Positions 1-9,284 of a DNA stretch of 37,060 nucleotides are shown piece by piece. The stretch's first letter is position 1. Each line of letters opens with the position of its first letter. The position numbers and the translations under genes were made by a program. Under the pieces are notes generated by a model that worked only from the letters and a program-made list of their open reading frames with translations, had not been told where the DNA came from and ran no database searches. The stretch is from the NCBI GenBank assembly GCA_008704415.1, contig VXIS01000409.1, positions 1 to 37,060 of the forward strand, written 5' to 3'. This DNA is from Sphaerosporella brunnea (Eukaryota; Ascomycota; Pezizomycetes; Pezizales; Pyronemataceae).

Positions 1-540
1 AGACAGATGGACAACTGAGAGAGTCACTCGTGTTGGAGCAGTATGTAGACACTCTGTTCCTTCCAGCAGGACAGACTGGTAGACCTGTTGCCGATGGCAG
101 AGTTTGCCTACAATACGGCAGTCTCCGAGACTACCAAGAGTCTCCGTTTCAGGCGAACTATATGTCCCAGCCAGAGACACAGTGGGTCAAGCCAGCCGAA
201 GGGCAGGAATGGTCATCCAGCAGAGCTATTGCTCACCACGTTGGAAGAGAATCTTGGAGTTCCTGAAAGAGAACATCTATCAAGCACAGACACGAATGGC
301 AAAGTGGCATGACGCAAAAGCACAAGACCGACTTCGTTCAAGTGGGAGATATAGTGGATTGATAGACGCTCGCAACATACGGACAAGAACCCTCAAAGAA
401 GCTTGATCACAAAGATCGGGCCGTTCCCAATCATAAAGTGACAGGGAAACGAGCGTGAAGTCCGGTTGGCCTCCAGCTATGAGACGCATCCAGTCTATCA
501 TGTTCCTGGTGGAGCCAATGTAGAAGAATGTGTGGCAATG
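1..540 (+). pseudogene. Ty3/gypsy polyprotein remnant (integrase core end and C-terminal domain)
   Basis: Three forward frames must be stitched together to read a Ty3/gypsy integrase tail, so the piece is frameshifted and dead. Seen in order: TDGQ (about 3-14) and LEQYVDT, then LPMAEFAYNTAV (about 88-125, another frame), SPFQANY, then LIDARNIRT (about 358-385), KIGPFPIIK and HPVYHV (about 412-500). These are the usual landmarks of fungal gypsy integrases: the end of the DDE core, then the small C-terminal domain before a chromodomain or acidic tail. The element starts left of the window, so protease, RT and RNase H are not visible. The family call is firm; the exact end is not. Confidence 0.8.
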
Positions 541-914
541 GGTATCTCCACTGCTCTTATAAATAGTCGGCGACGGCTTGCTTGGCCACTGTCACTCTCT
601 ATATGTGTTTCTATCTGGGATATTTCAAAACCGTCATCGTTATCGTCCTCCAGCGATGCTGCCAATACATGGTTGTAGAGTTGTGACGTAGTAGGCCGCT
701 TCATCGTAGCATGCGGTGAACGTCGAACATGCTGCCAACGAGCATGAGCAGTAGGTTGTGAATGCCGTGAAACCATTGAAGCAGGGTGAGCCGCAGGACT
801 TGGAGGAGCAGGACGAGCCGGAGGTGCCAGAGGCGCCAAAGGAGTCGGAGAAGCAGGAGGAGCCGAAGGCGCAGGAGGAGCCAGAGGAGCCAGAGGAGGA
901 GGAGGCAACGGACG
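541..914. other. Low-complexity stretch between gypsy tail and minisatellite
   Basis: About 780-914 read forward gives an acidic Glu/Pro-rich frame of a kind often found at the C-terminus of gypsy polyproteins. The reverse strand is open through the same stretch and is proline-rich. Neither strand can be assigned a function, and the composition alone explains the long open frames. A TATAAATA motif lies at about 559-566. I see no separate gene. Confidence 0.4.
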
Positions 915-1161
915 AGCAGGAGGCGACGGATTAGCAGGAGGCGACGGACAAGCAGGAGGCGACGGACAAGCAGGAAGCGACGGACGAGAAGGAGGCGACG
1001 GATCAGCAGGAGGAGACGGACGAGCAGGAGGCGACGGACGAGCAGGAGGTGACGGATCAGCAGGAGGCGACGGACCAGCAGTAGGCGAAGGATTAGCAGG
1101 AGGCGACGGACGAGCGCGAGGCAATGGACAAGTAGAAGGCAACGGACGAGCAGGAGGCGAC
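915..1161. repeat. 18-bp minisatellite, about 13.7 copies
   Basis: A tandem array of the unit AGCAGGAGGCGACGGACG with point variants (ACA, ATC, ATT or ACC at the unit end). Units start at 915 and keep an 18-bp register to 1149, where a partial copy ends in GGCGACA. Because the unit is a multiple of three, it leaves frames open on both strands: Glu/Ala/Thr/Asp-rich forward, Pro/Ser/Ala-rich reverse. It lies between the gypsy tail and the copia insertion. Confidence 0.9.
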
Positions 1162-1222
1162 AGAGAGACTGAAGACGCCGGAGAGACACAAGGTGTTGCT
1201 GAGAATTGTAGTGACAACTGGG

Positions 1223-1227
1223 GTAGT
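1223..1227. repeat. Target-site duplication GTAGT, left copy
   Basis: Five bases directly before the TGT of the 5' LTR, repeated exactly at 6312-6316 directly after the ACA of the 3' LTR. Five bp is the normal copia target duplication. Confidence 0.93.
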
Positions 1228-1447
1228 TGTCGAGGGTAGAGTGACGCCGCAGGCATCACTCTACCCGTCAGGGGATAACCGAGTATAGACTATGTTAGGG
1301 TTGGTAGTTAGATTAAGGTTTAGCGCTAGCGTAGCCGAGCCACAACTGCACCTTAAGTGCAGTTGCGGCGTCACTAGACCTTTACCTTTAATATACACCA
1401 CTTCACCCACATCTTAGTGTCGCTGCATCCAGAACTTGCTGTCAACA
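1228..1447 (+). repeat. Copia 5' LTR (220 bp)
   Basis: Begins TGTCGAGGGTAG and ends CTGTCAACA. It matches 6092-6311 over the whole length, with three substitutions seen by eye (in the GCCGC/GACGC, GGTTTAG/GGTTGAG and CTGCATCC/CTGCGTCC contexts). It should hold the element promoter; no strong TATA box is obvious apart from an AATATAC stretch near its 3' half. Confidence 0.95.
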
Positions 1448-1464
1448 GGTTATGAGCCCGGCGC
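1448..1464 (+). other. Primer-binding site for an internal initiator tRNA-Met fragment
   Basis: The bases after the 5' LTR begin GGTTATGAGCCCGGCGC. The complement reads GGGCTCATAACC in its core, the anticodon stem-loop (CAT) of eukaryotic initiator tRNA-Met, and not the tRNA 3' end. Drosophila copia and yeast Ty5/Tca2-type elements are known to prime from such half-tRNAs. The match is seen; use of the half-tRNA is inferred from those relatives. Confidence 0.85.
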
Positions 1465-1538
1465 TTCGCCACCGATAAGAGTTAATTACATTTACGAAGC
1501 GGACATATATCAAAGGTCGTACATGCGAAGAGAGCCTG

Positions 1539-1724
1539 AGTCGTAGGCTGAAAGACGACTGAAGCTAGAGAAGCCGTTACGAGGAAACGACTTGAGCTTA
1601 CGCGATCGCCAAAGTTGTAGGCGTAAAGACAACTAGAGTCGAAGGAAGCAGTCAGCGAAAGGACTACTTGGAAGGACTCGAAACAACGAAAACCGTCGCC
1701 TGAGTTGTAGGCGTACAGACAACT
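1539..1724 (+). other. Three repeated stem-loops in the copia leader
   Basis: Three imperfect direct repeats each hold a 6-bp stem and a 10-nt loop. Copy 1 is AGTCGT/ACGACT (1539-1560), copy 2 AGTTGT/ACAACT (1613-1634), copy 3 AGTTGT/ACAACT (1703-1724). The loops are AGGCTGAAAG, AGGCGTAAAG and AGGCGTACAG. The C/T change in the 5' arm of copy 1 is matched by G/A in its 3' arm, so pairing is kept. They lie between the primer site and the gag start, where retroelement packaging or dimerisation signals usually sit; that role is inference. Confidence 0.75.
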
Positions 1725-1808
1725 GGAGTTAGGAGGAGCCGTCGGCAAAAGCAAGAGGACGACTCGCAAAAACTCAACCACAACAAGCAGAAGAGATTCG
1801 AAGAAACA

Positions 1809-4800
1809 ATGGCGACGCAGTCGGTGCCGTTACTCCAAGGAGATAACTACCCGATATGGGCGAAAGCAATGAGGCGTCATCTAGAAGGAGCAGGGCTATA
1901 CAGCCTGGTGTCCGGCGACAGGAAGCAGCCAAAACCGCCTCCGGTGCCAGCAGGTTCGACGGTTACTACAGCAGACGATGACGAGCCGCAGAGCAACGAC
2001 CCCGGATACCTTAACTTTTGGTACCGATACGTGGCCGACCTTAACCGCTTCCGTGGAGACCAGGAGAGGGTTCGAGCATTGATACTCTCCGGTCTGCATA
2101 GTGCCGTCCTGATGAAGTACGAGGATGATAACACGCTCACAACGCCAAAGGAGTTATGGGATGCCTTGGCCGACGAATACCAGAGAACCGCGAAGCGCAA
2201 CCCAATGGCCAGATTGACAGCGCTGTTGGAGACGAAGAGGGAAAACTTCGCCAGTATGGCTGAATACCAGGGAAATCTACTGGCAAACGCCGCGATGTGC
2301 AGAGCGGCGGGGACAACGATTGATGACAAGCTGCTAGCGACGATCGTCCATAACAGCCTCCCTGAAGATGCCCATTGGAGCTATCTACGCACCGAGATCA
2401 TGGACATGATCGAAACCGACAACTGCGGACTAGCACGGATATTAAAGCGCATGGAGATATGTGAGCGATCGATGCCCGTATCCAAAGTGGCAGCTGCGAC
2501 AGATGCAGCTATGTATGCAAAGGGGGACAAGGGAAAGGCCTCGAAAGGGACTGTGCCAACCTGCTGGAACTGTGACAAGAAGGGCCATATTCGACGCTTT
2601 TGCACGGAAAAGCCGAAGGATGACAACCAAGAGGCCAGCCCCAGTCGAAAGGCGGAAACATCGGAAGCCAAGACCGTGAGGGATACCGACTTCCTTCTGA
2701 TGACGGCAGAATACCGACCTTTACCAGACTCGCTGGAAGCGATGGAAGACTGGGAGTACGTCGGGCCAACAAAAATGACGACACCATACGCTAGGCCAAC
2801 TGAAATGGCAACACCAAATGACGACATAGACGACGGCTCTGGATCGCGCGTTTTCGACATGCTCTTGATGATGAAGGACGCGCCAGAAGGGTCTTCAAGC
2901 ATCGGAAAACTCACCAAGACACCACAGGGCGACGAGCGCATTTGGGTGACAGATTCCGGCGCGACAAACCACGTCACCGGCTTGAACCAGAAATGGGTAA
3001 ACTACCGCGCATTCCGAAAGGGGGAGCACAAAGTCCGTTTCGCAAACAAAGCATCAGTCGATGCAAGAGGAATCGGCGACATCGCGTTGCTGTTCCCACG
3101 CAGCAACCAGCCGCCTGCTAGAGTCATACTCAGGAAAGTCCTATACGTTCCGGAATGCGGCTCCAACAACCTGCTCAGCGTATACCAGCTGCTGCTAGCA
3201 GGTTACAAAGTCGACTACAACTCGCTGCCTAGCCATCCTGTTACGATCACTGAGAGACAGACAGGCGCCATCGTTGCCCATGGATCTATACGGCATAAGA
3301 CGTTTTGCATAATCGCAGAGGATCCTGAGACGCATAACACATTGATAAACGCCCTCTACGCGTCTGAGAAGGAAGGCAAGGCCATGATATGGTATAATCG
3401 ACTCGGTCACCTTGCAATCGCAGCCGTCGCTAAGGCAGTCCGCACGGGAGCCGTGACGGGAATCACAGACGTTGGACATCACATTGAATGCATTTGCGAT
3501 GGTTGCCTGCGCGGAAAGATGACGAAATCGCCGTATAAACCCGACCCGGAGAGCCTGAAGAGGAAGGCTAAGAGAGGCGATCTGGTGCACGCTGATCTTG
3601 TTGGCCCTTTCCGAACCGCGTCGCATTCCGGTAAGTTATACATGCTGGCAGTTACCGATGATCATACGCGATGGAGCGAAGTCTACTTCCTGCGAAAGAA
3701 GTCAGACACGCTCGAATCGTTAAAGGAGTACTGCAACATGCAGCAAGAATTCAGTGTCAAGGCTATCCGGACCGACGGCGGGGGAGAATTCAATGGACGC
3801 GCTATGGACGAGTTTCTCTCATCTATGAAGATCCGACATGAAATCACGCCTCCCTTTAGCCACCAGAGCAACGGTATCGCTGAGCGAACGAACCGCGGAA
3901 TCCTCGATCCGACACGCGCCATGTTGAAACATGCCGAATTGCAAGACGCGTTTTGGGCAGAAGTGGCATCCACCGCAAACTACATCCGAAACAGAGTCCC
4001 GCATAGAGCTCTGACAACCAAAGACGGTCAAATTCGCACTCCCTACGAGATGATGTTTGGAAAACGACCAGACGTCAGCCACCTGAGGACGGTTGGATGC
4101 ATGGCATATGCCCAAATACCGGCTGAGATTCGCGATCACAAGCTGTCTGACAGGGCAAGAAAGTGCATCATGCTAGGCTACGGAGGATCAGATGGACATT
4201 ACCGACTCTACGACGTGGAAGGGAAGCGAATTGTCCAATCACGAGATGTCAGATTCGACGAAAAGATACTATATAAGGACCTCAACACCATGCGACCGGT
4301 GGCGGCACCATCTGTCATGGACAATGACGAATCTGACCACTACGGCCATGAGGAGCCATTAGATCAGCCGAAATTGGATCAGCCGCAGCAGTTGGAGCCA
4401 CCGGCTACCCCCATCGCGAGAAGACAGCAGGCACCGATGGAGCATGACGAGCCACCCGCCGAAGATGAGCGGCAAGTTCCGGGAGAATGGATTGCGTCCC
4501 CAGCGCAGAAGGAAGACCCCTTAACTCGCAACGGGAGATTGATGAAGGAAGTCGCGGTAAACGGCCGTTTGATACAAATCCACGCAGGACGGACGCGTGG
4601 CGATGCACGACGAGTGCAACAGCAGCAGGGTAACAACGAGGACATTCGGACGATTTATGACGAGATCCTCCTAGCGACAGAAGGCCCGAAAAGCTACGAC
4701 GAGGCTTTGACCGCGCCGGATGCAAACGAATGGATGTCTGCTTTGGATTCAGAGCAGAAATCACTGAAATCTCACGACGTTGAAAGAGGAGGTATATCTG

Positions 4801-4841
4801 AAGCTCCCGAAAGCGGAATGGAGGGACGATCCGCAGGCTAG
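1809..4841 (+). CDS. Copia gag-pol (gag, protease, integrase, truncated start of RT)
   Basis: A 1,010-residue frame. Residues 1-240 resemble copia-type gag. A CCHC zinc knuckle starts at Cys252 (C-x2-C-x4-H-x4-C). The aspartic protease active site is DSGA at Asp382. The integrase has an HHCC finger at about 532-570, followed by the catalytic triad Asp596, Asp656 and Glu692; the last two are separated by 35 residues (DD35E), and GKRPDVSHLRTVGC follows. Near residue 950 the RT begins (SYDEALTAPDANEWMSALDS), but after KSHD the frame jumps: about 90-100 residues, including the first catalytic Asp of RT, are missing. The last 20 or so residues are out-of-frame read-through. The start follows about 360 nt of leader. 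Confidence 0.93.
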   Translation: MATQSVPLLQGDNYPIWAKAMRRHLEGAGLYSLVSGDRKQPKPPPVPAGSTVTTADDDEPQSNDPGYLNFWYRYVADLNRFRGDQERVRALILSGLHSAVLMKYEDDNTLTTPKELWDALADEYQRTAKRNPMARLTALLETKRENFASMAEYQGNLLANAAMCRAAGTTIDDKLLATIVHNSLPEDAHWSYLRTEIMDMIETDNCGLARILKRMEICERSMPVSKVAAATDAAMYAKGDKGKASKGTVPTCWNCDKKGHIRRFCTEKPKDDNQEASPSRKAETSEAKTVRDTDFLLMTAEYRPLPDSLEAMEDWEYVGPTKMTTPYARPTEMATPNDDIDDGSGSRVFDMLLMMKDAPEGSSSIGKLTKTPQGDERIWVTDSGATNHVTGLNQKWVNYRAFRKGEHKVRFANKASVDARGIGDIALLFPRSNQPPARVILRKVLYVPECGSNNLLSVYQLLLAGYKVDYNSLPSHPVTITERQTGAIVAHGSIRHKTFCIIAEDPETHNTLINALYASEKEGKAMIWYNRLGHLAIAAVAKAVRTGAVTGITDVGHHIECICDGCLRGKMTKSPYKPDPESLKRKAKRGDLVHADLVGPFRTASHSGKLYMLAVTDDHTRWSEVYFLRKKSDTLESLKEYCNMQQEFSVKAIRTDGGGEFNGRAMDEFLSSMKIRHEITPPFSHQSNGIAERTNRGILDPTRAMLKHAELQDAFWAEVASTANYIRNRVPHRALTTKDGQIRTPYEMMFGKRPDVSHLRTVGCMAYAQIPAEIRDHKLSDRARKCIMLGYGGSDGHYRLYDVEGKRIVQSRDVRFDEKILYKDLNTMRPVAAPSVMDNDESDHYGHEEPLDQPKLDQPQQLEPPATPIARRQQAPMEHDEPPAEDERQVPGEWIASPAQKEDPLTRNGRLMKEVAVNGRLIQIHAGRTRGDARRVQQQQGNNEDIRTIYDEILLATEGPKSYDEALTAPDANEWMSALDSEQKSLKSHDVERGGISEAPESGMEGRSAG

Positions 4842-6051
4842 ACATCGACCTGTCGTTTTGCTGAAGAAGTCAGTCCCGGGCCTGAAACAAAGTGGACGAT
4901 GCTGGTTCAACGACGTCAGCCAATTCATCGTCAACCAGCTGCACCTGAAGGCATCCGTGTCAGCTCCAGGACTATACTACAGCAACGAAGCCCTGCTCAA
5001 CCTATATGTTGATGATATCCTGATCGCGGCCCCGCTTCACCAATTAGAACAGCTTTGCCAGGAGTTTCGGACACGGTTCCAGGCAAAAGGGGGAGTAGTG
5101 ACAGAGCCGACATTCACCTATGTTGGACTGGTGATTCGACGAGACCGCGAGAAGCGCCAAATATGGATATCGCAGGAGGCTTACATAACAAAGATCCTAG
5201 TCAAGTTTGGGATGGAAGATAGCGCAAGAAAGCTGCTTCCGATGCAGAGCAACTGGAAGCCTCACGCACGAACAGACGAAGAAGAAGCGTGCGATAAAGA
5301 CCTTTACCGCCAGGCAATTGGCAGCCTGCTCTACGCAGCTCTCGGAAGTAGGCCAGATATCGCATACGCCGTGGGGCTCCTTGGACGATACGCTAGTGAT
5401 CCGTCCATCGAGCATTGGGGAGCTATCAAACACCTCTTACGATACCTCAACGGAATGCGCAACTACGAGCTTGCAGTAGTCAGAGAGCAGCACGACCTCC
5501 CTGCAAACACGGTCATCGCCTACTCGGACGCGGATCACGCTGGAGACCTGGACGGAGCCCGCTCAACATCCGGATGGCTTGTCTTCTTCAACGGAGCATT
5601 GATCATGTGGAAGTCAAAGAAGCAGGGCCTTGTCGCCCACAGCACCATGGAAGCCGAGCTGATCGGAATGGAGACTGCCTACAGGCAGTCAAGCTGGCTT
5701 CGTGACGTTGTCCAAGAAATCGGAAAACTCCACGTCAACGTCAGAAAGGCCATCATCCTCCGCGGCGACAACAAGGCTGGTGCAAATGCTCTGGACAATG
5801 GCTTTCCGAATGCGACGAGGCACCTCAGGATTCGCTACCACGCGATACGCGATCAGATTGAATCAGGTGACCTCGTCTTGGAGCACGTTGGTAGTAACGA
5901 GCAGTTGGCCGATGGCCTCACTAAGCCGCTGGGATCGGTAAAGCACGCGGTTTTCGTCAACGAAATCGGTCTGATGGTCGGAAAAGGAGGGGAGTCACGT
6001 GGCCGCAGCGCGCCCCGAACTGGAGGAATGACAGAGAAAAACGACGGATGA
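4780..6051 (+). pseudogene. Copia pol, second half (RT palm and RNase H), out of frame with gag-pol
   Basis: This frame starts inside RT at EEVYLKLP and has no start of its own, so it is the displaced 3' half of pol. Seen in order: LKKSVPGLKQ; YVDD at 5005-5016 (two of the three RT catalytic Asp); RNase H with YSDADHAGD, STSGW and AEL; DNKAGA, where relatives usually have DNQSA; and the terminal LADGLTKPL. It overlaps the upstream frame by about 60 nt in another register. The copia fingers region between the two frames is absent, so deletion plus frameshift explains the break better than programmed frameshifting. Confidence 0.9.
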
Positions 6052-6083
6052 GGAGAAAACGGGGGCATAGTCTATGCTCGGAT

Positions 6084-6091
6084 AGGGGGAG
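6084..6091 (+). other. Polypurine tract of the copia element
   Basis: AGGGGGAG lies directly before the TGT of the 3' LTR, the position where plus-strand DNA synthesis is primed in LTR elements. Confidence 0.8.
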
Positions 6092-6311
6092 TGTCGAGGG
6101 TAGAGTGACGACGCAGGCATCACTCTACCCGTCAGGGGATAACCGAGTATAGACTATGTTAGGGTTGGTAGTTAGATTAAGGTTGAGCGCTAGCGTAGCC
6201 GAGCCACAACTGCACCTTAAGTGCAGTTGCGGCGTCACTAGACCTTTACCTTTAATATACACCACTTCACCCACATCTTAGTGTCGCTGCGTCCAGAACT
6301 TGCTGTCAACA
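6092..6311 (+). repeat. Copia 3' LTR (220 bp)
   Basis: Full-length partner of 1228-1447, about 98.6% identical by eye (three differences). Ends CTGTCAACA and is followed at once by the GTAGT duplication. Confidence 0.95.
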
Positions 6312-7040
6312 GTAGTGACAACGGAGATGGCGACAGCGACAACGATTGCAAAGGTAGGGTCAAGTGCAGGGCGGAATCAGAAACAGGCGGTTGCGCCAAA
6401 AACATGGAAACGTTTTTCAACCTCAGGTTGTCTTGCCAGTTAGCAGCGACTGAAGCAATGTGAGCTTGGATTGCTGTTTGTTAAGCACAAAACACTGCTT
6501 CTTGAGCGTTGGCTTCGATTGCCAATGGAAGAATATCCTCCTTAATACGGATCTGAACCTCGTTCAAAGCTTGGCGATTCTTGCGCAGAGCGGGGCAAAA
6601 GAAAGCAATACCCGCAGTGAGTTGCTTGACTGTGCTGACCCTTCAATCTTGCACGTTGCCTGCCCAAAGGGCTGGATTGTGCAAAATACTCTCTCAGCCT
6701 CTGACCATACGCTGACAGTGAGGTTTTGCAATATTCGCTAGCGCACATGCATCGGAGCGTTGGTAGTGACTGTTGGGAGTCAACCCTACGCTGGGAAAAT
6801 GCTCAGCAGACTTGTGAACCTTTCTGTAAACCTAAGCTGAATATCGGCTGAGTTGTAGTGACATACAAAATAAACGAGACCTACAGTGCGAAATGTTTTG
6901 CCATCCTCGCCGGGATATGCGGCTCGTCAACATTCAATCAAAGCAGCGACCCCGTTTGACTTCTAATTAAGGTCCTCAGGAACTGTGACAGAGAGGAAGA
7001 AATGCAGATAGAAGCAAAGCAACCCCCCCATTTCGTCGCT
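6312..7040. other. Non-coding or decayed DNA right of the copia element
   Basis: The first 100 bases read forward as a Gly/Ser/Asp-rich segment (GSDNGDGDSDND) that continues the repeat into which the copia element jumped. The motif GTAGTGAC recurs at 6763-6770 and 6855-6862. No domain, TIR or RNA gene was recognised in the remainder. Confidence 0.4.
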
Positions 7041-7046
7041 TGCGGG

Positions 7047-7854
7047 TCACGGATCCGTGGGCAAGAATTTGTAGTTCTCCTCCAAACAACCTTTTGTGGC
7101 GGCCATCCGAGAGTATTCCGCTGTTTTGTCAAATCGCCACCAGTAGGTAACATCACCGTAGGCAGCAGCTTTCTCCTTTGCCTTTTCTTTAGACAGTTCC
7201 CTGCGGTGAAGCTGATGTTGGTTCCGGACGTCTTTCCTTTGCTTGTTACGCTCCTCAATGGACAAATGCTTAATCTCTCGTTGCAATATGCGTGGTTTAT
7301 ATCGAATGCTTTCATTCATTTAAGTTCAGGTGTGGTTTTAGAGCATGAGGAGCGCGCTTTTCCACTTCATGCTTTTTCCAAATGTGCCTGATCATGTTAT
7401 CTTTCACCGACTGTGAACCCAGTTTCACCGAATACTGACGGTTAGACACAGGACATTTGCTTGGACACAGACAGGGAGAGCATAGAACAGAAGGAGAAGG
7501 AGGTAGAGAAGCTAGTGACAGCAGCAGCCCAGGAGCTGGGAGTGGAGGTAGTGACAGCGGCAGCCCAGAAAGAGGACACAGAGAAGCCGGAGGTAGTGAC
7601 AGCGACAGCTCAGGAGGAGGAGGTAGAGAAGCCGGTGTCTGCCATGTTTGGACTCCTGGAGGGGGTGGAATGCTGGTTTGCATGACGAGAAGTGAGGGGC
7701 TAAGAAATGACGGTAGTGACGAATCTCGAAGGGTGGAGTCAAAAGATAATCGAGTAAACGCGTCAGACATTTCGTGCGGTAGTGACGAGCCCCGGAGCGC
7801 AGAGTCAAAAGACAATCGAGTAAACGTGTCAGATATTTTGAGAGCTAGTGACAA
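7047..7854 (-). pseudogene. Broken zinc-finger-like protein with basic coiled segment
   Basis: Two reverse frames join at about 7312-7319, where HLNLNE stops in one frame and MNESIRYKP continues in the other. Read together they give a Pro/Ser/Leu-rich N-terminal part with two 22-residue repeats (ISDTFTRLSFDS and MSDAFTRLSFDS), then CPVSNRQYSVK...NMIRHIWKKH, which looks like a C2H2 or BED-type finger whose second Cys is now Arg. A basic helical stretch follows (EERNKQRKDVRN, RRELSKEKAKEKAAA) and ends at FLPTDP. I cannot assign a family. The forward strand of the 7.46-7.90 kb part is also open and Ser/Asp-rich, so strand choice is uncertain there. Confidence 0.4.
7712..7843. repeat. 66-bp tandem repeat, two copies
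   Basis: 7712-7777 and 7778-7843 share GGTAGTGACGA at the start, GAGTCAAAAGA, AATCGAGTAAACG and GTCAGA. The unit length is a multiple of three. A shorter related repeat with the same GGTAGTGACAGCG motif lies at 7510-7600. Confidence 0.85.
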
Positions 7855-8221
7855 TGACGTTGAAGGGGAAGGCGGTAAGGCAATCGGGTCGCGTTATAGG
7901 TAGAAAATTTTCAGGGGACACAGCAATTTTCAGGAGAGGAGACATCGTCGGCGACATTGTTGGTAACATCGTCGGCAACATCAGGCACGAAGAGAGAACA
8001 CTGAGTTCAATATGCCTAGCAGATTTGGTGAAGAGGATTGATGAGAGCTAGGAGGCATCGACCATGCTGGTGGTGGTTAGTTGGGACGGGGAAAGTTGCA
8101 GTAGTGGGCGGGGATGCCTCAAACGGTTAGCTTGGCGGTAGTGGGATCAGTGGCTTAGCAGAAGCCGTAGCAGTTGCATTGTCGTCCAGGCTTCACGCTA
8201 TACATATATACTTTAGCGTAG

Positions 8222-9029
8222 TTGAAACTGCAGTGTGTCTGTCGCAGTCATCTAGGAAAGCACTTGTACAATGGCTTCAAACCGGAGGTGTGGGCAACAG
8301 TAGCCAACGACGTCTTGACCTTTGATTTGTCACAGCCTTTTCTTGATAGACCACGCTGTCAAAATAAGCTGGATGCATTAAAGAGGAAATACGATGCGTG
8401 GAATCACATTAAAGGAAGAAGGAGGTTTGGTTGGGATAATAAGTGAGGGGTCCCAACTGCACCAGACGATGCACGGGAGACTGCAATCCAGGTGAGTGTC
8501 CTCGGGCCTTAGGGAGTTCGTGATCTAACATAGAGTATAGAAAACTCCGATTATCAGAGTGTTTTAGCACGCACCCTTAGCAAATCTGCAGGAACCAGGA
8601 GAAATTCTCGATGGCGTCTGAGCTACTGACTAGTGGGCGGTGTACCATGGTGTTCCCTCTATTGTTCCTGCCTTCATCGACCCTGAAGCAGAGGGTAGCA
8701 GTATCCCTCCTAGCTCTGCCTCAGCTACAGGCACCGTGACGTTTTCGTCCCGTGGCCCACCGCGTCTTGACTACAAACGTGAGCGGCCGCAGTCTATGAC
8801 AGCTTGCTTGACGGCATCCATTGAGACCCTTTCGGAAAAAGCAAATGTCGGCGGATCAAAGACTCAGCATGCTGTGGCAAAGTGTCGGAAGACTTACAAA
8901 GGAAAAGCAGGCTGGGAGAACGATGACTTGTATAATGCATATAAGTTGTTTGAGAATACTGCAAAGGAAGAGATTTTTCTAGCACTTGAAGGCGATGAGG
9001 AGGAGGAGTGGCTGCGTCGTGAAATTTGA
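8222..9029 (+). pseudogene. Myb/SANT-like companion protein of a PIF/Harbinger element
   Basis: The first part (8222-8443) reads GFKPEVWATVANDV, KLDALKRKYDAW and RFGWDN, the helix-turn-helix pattern of the fungal Myb/SANT-like domain that accompanies Harbinger transposases. In frame after a stop comes GVPTAPDDARE, the usual next segment. A second open stretch (8640-9029) ends with FLALEGDEEEEWLRREI, like the C-terminus of the family. A possible intron starts near GTGAGT at about 8491. The N-terminus is missing and at least one stop interrupts the domain. In relatives this protein helps the transposase bind the element ends. The transposase lies convergently at 9285-10554. Confidence 0.65.
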
Positions 9030-9284
9030 TATATTTAAATTGATTTGTAAGGAGATAGACCATTGGACAAGAGGTTTAGAGCTGTAGAAAACAATGGTAC
9101 CAATATGCACAATTCAAACGGAGCTTATGCAGGACCAAAAGCATGAAGGGAAGATCAAGAGCAGCCCGCAGGAGGAGGAGCATAAGGGCAGACCGAATGA
9201 GTCCAAGCGGGGGTCTGGAGTGGAAGGAGGAGGGGCAAATCTCAAATTCTATTTCTACAATATTTCTAAACACAGTAGACCGTA
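9030..9284. other. Spacer between convergent Harbinger C genes
   Basis: Short A/G-rich interval between the 3' ends of the Myb-like and transposase remnants; no feature recognised. Confidence 0.4.

Larger units (their letters stand above)
1228..6311 (+). mobile_element. Ty1/copia LTR retrotransposon, defective
   Basis: A 5,084-bp element with 220-bp LTRs (TGT...ACA), a primer-binding site directly after the 5' LTR, a gag-pol frame in copia order (gag, protease, integrase, RT, RNase H) and a polypurine tract against the 3' LTR. It is flanked by a perfect 5-bp target duplication, GTAGT, at 1223-1227 and 6312-6316. The LTRs differ at only three sites by eye, so the insertion is recent. The RT is deleted and out of frame, so the copy cannot be autonomous. 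It sits in older repeat DNA next to a gypsy remnant. Confidence 0.96.

Noticed and set aside
498..1259. Long reverse-strand proline-rich open frame
   Set aside because: Its length comes from the 18-bp minisatellite, and its start lies inside the copia LTR, which is a later insertion. A real gene is not excluded but not supported.
4780..4841. Programmed frameshift between the two copia pol frames
   Set aside because: A conserved part of RT is missing at the junction, so a deletion explains the frame change.
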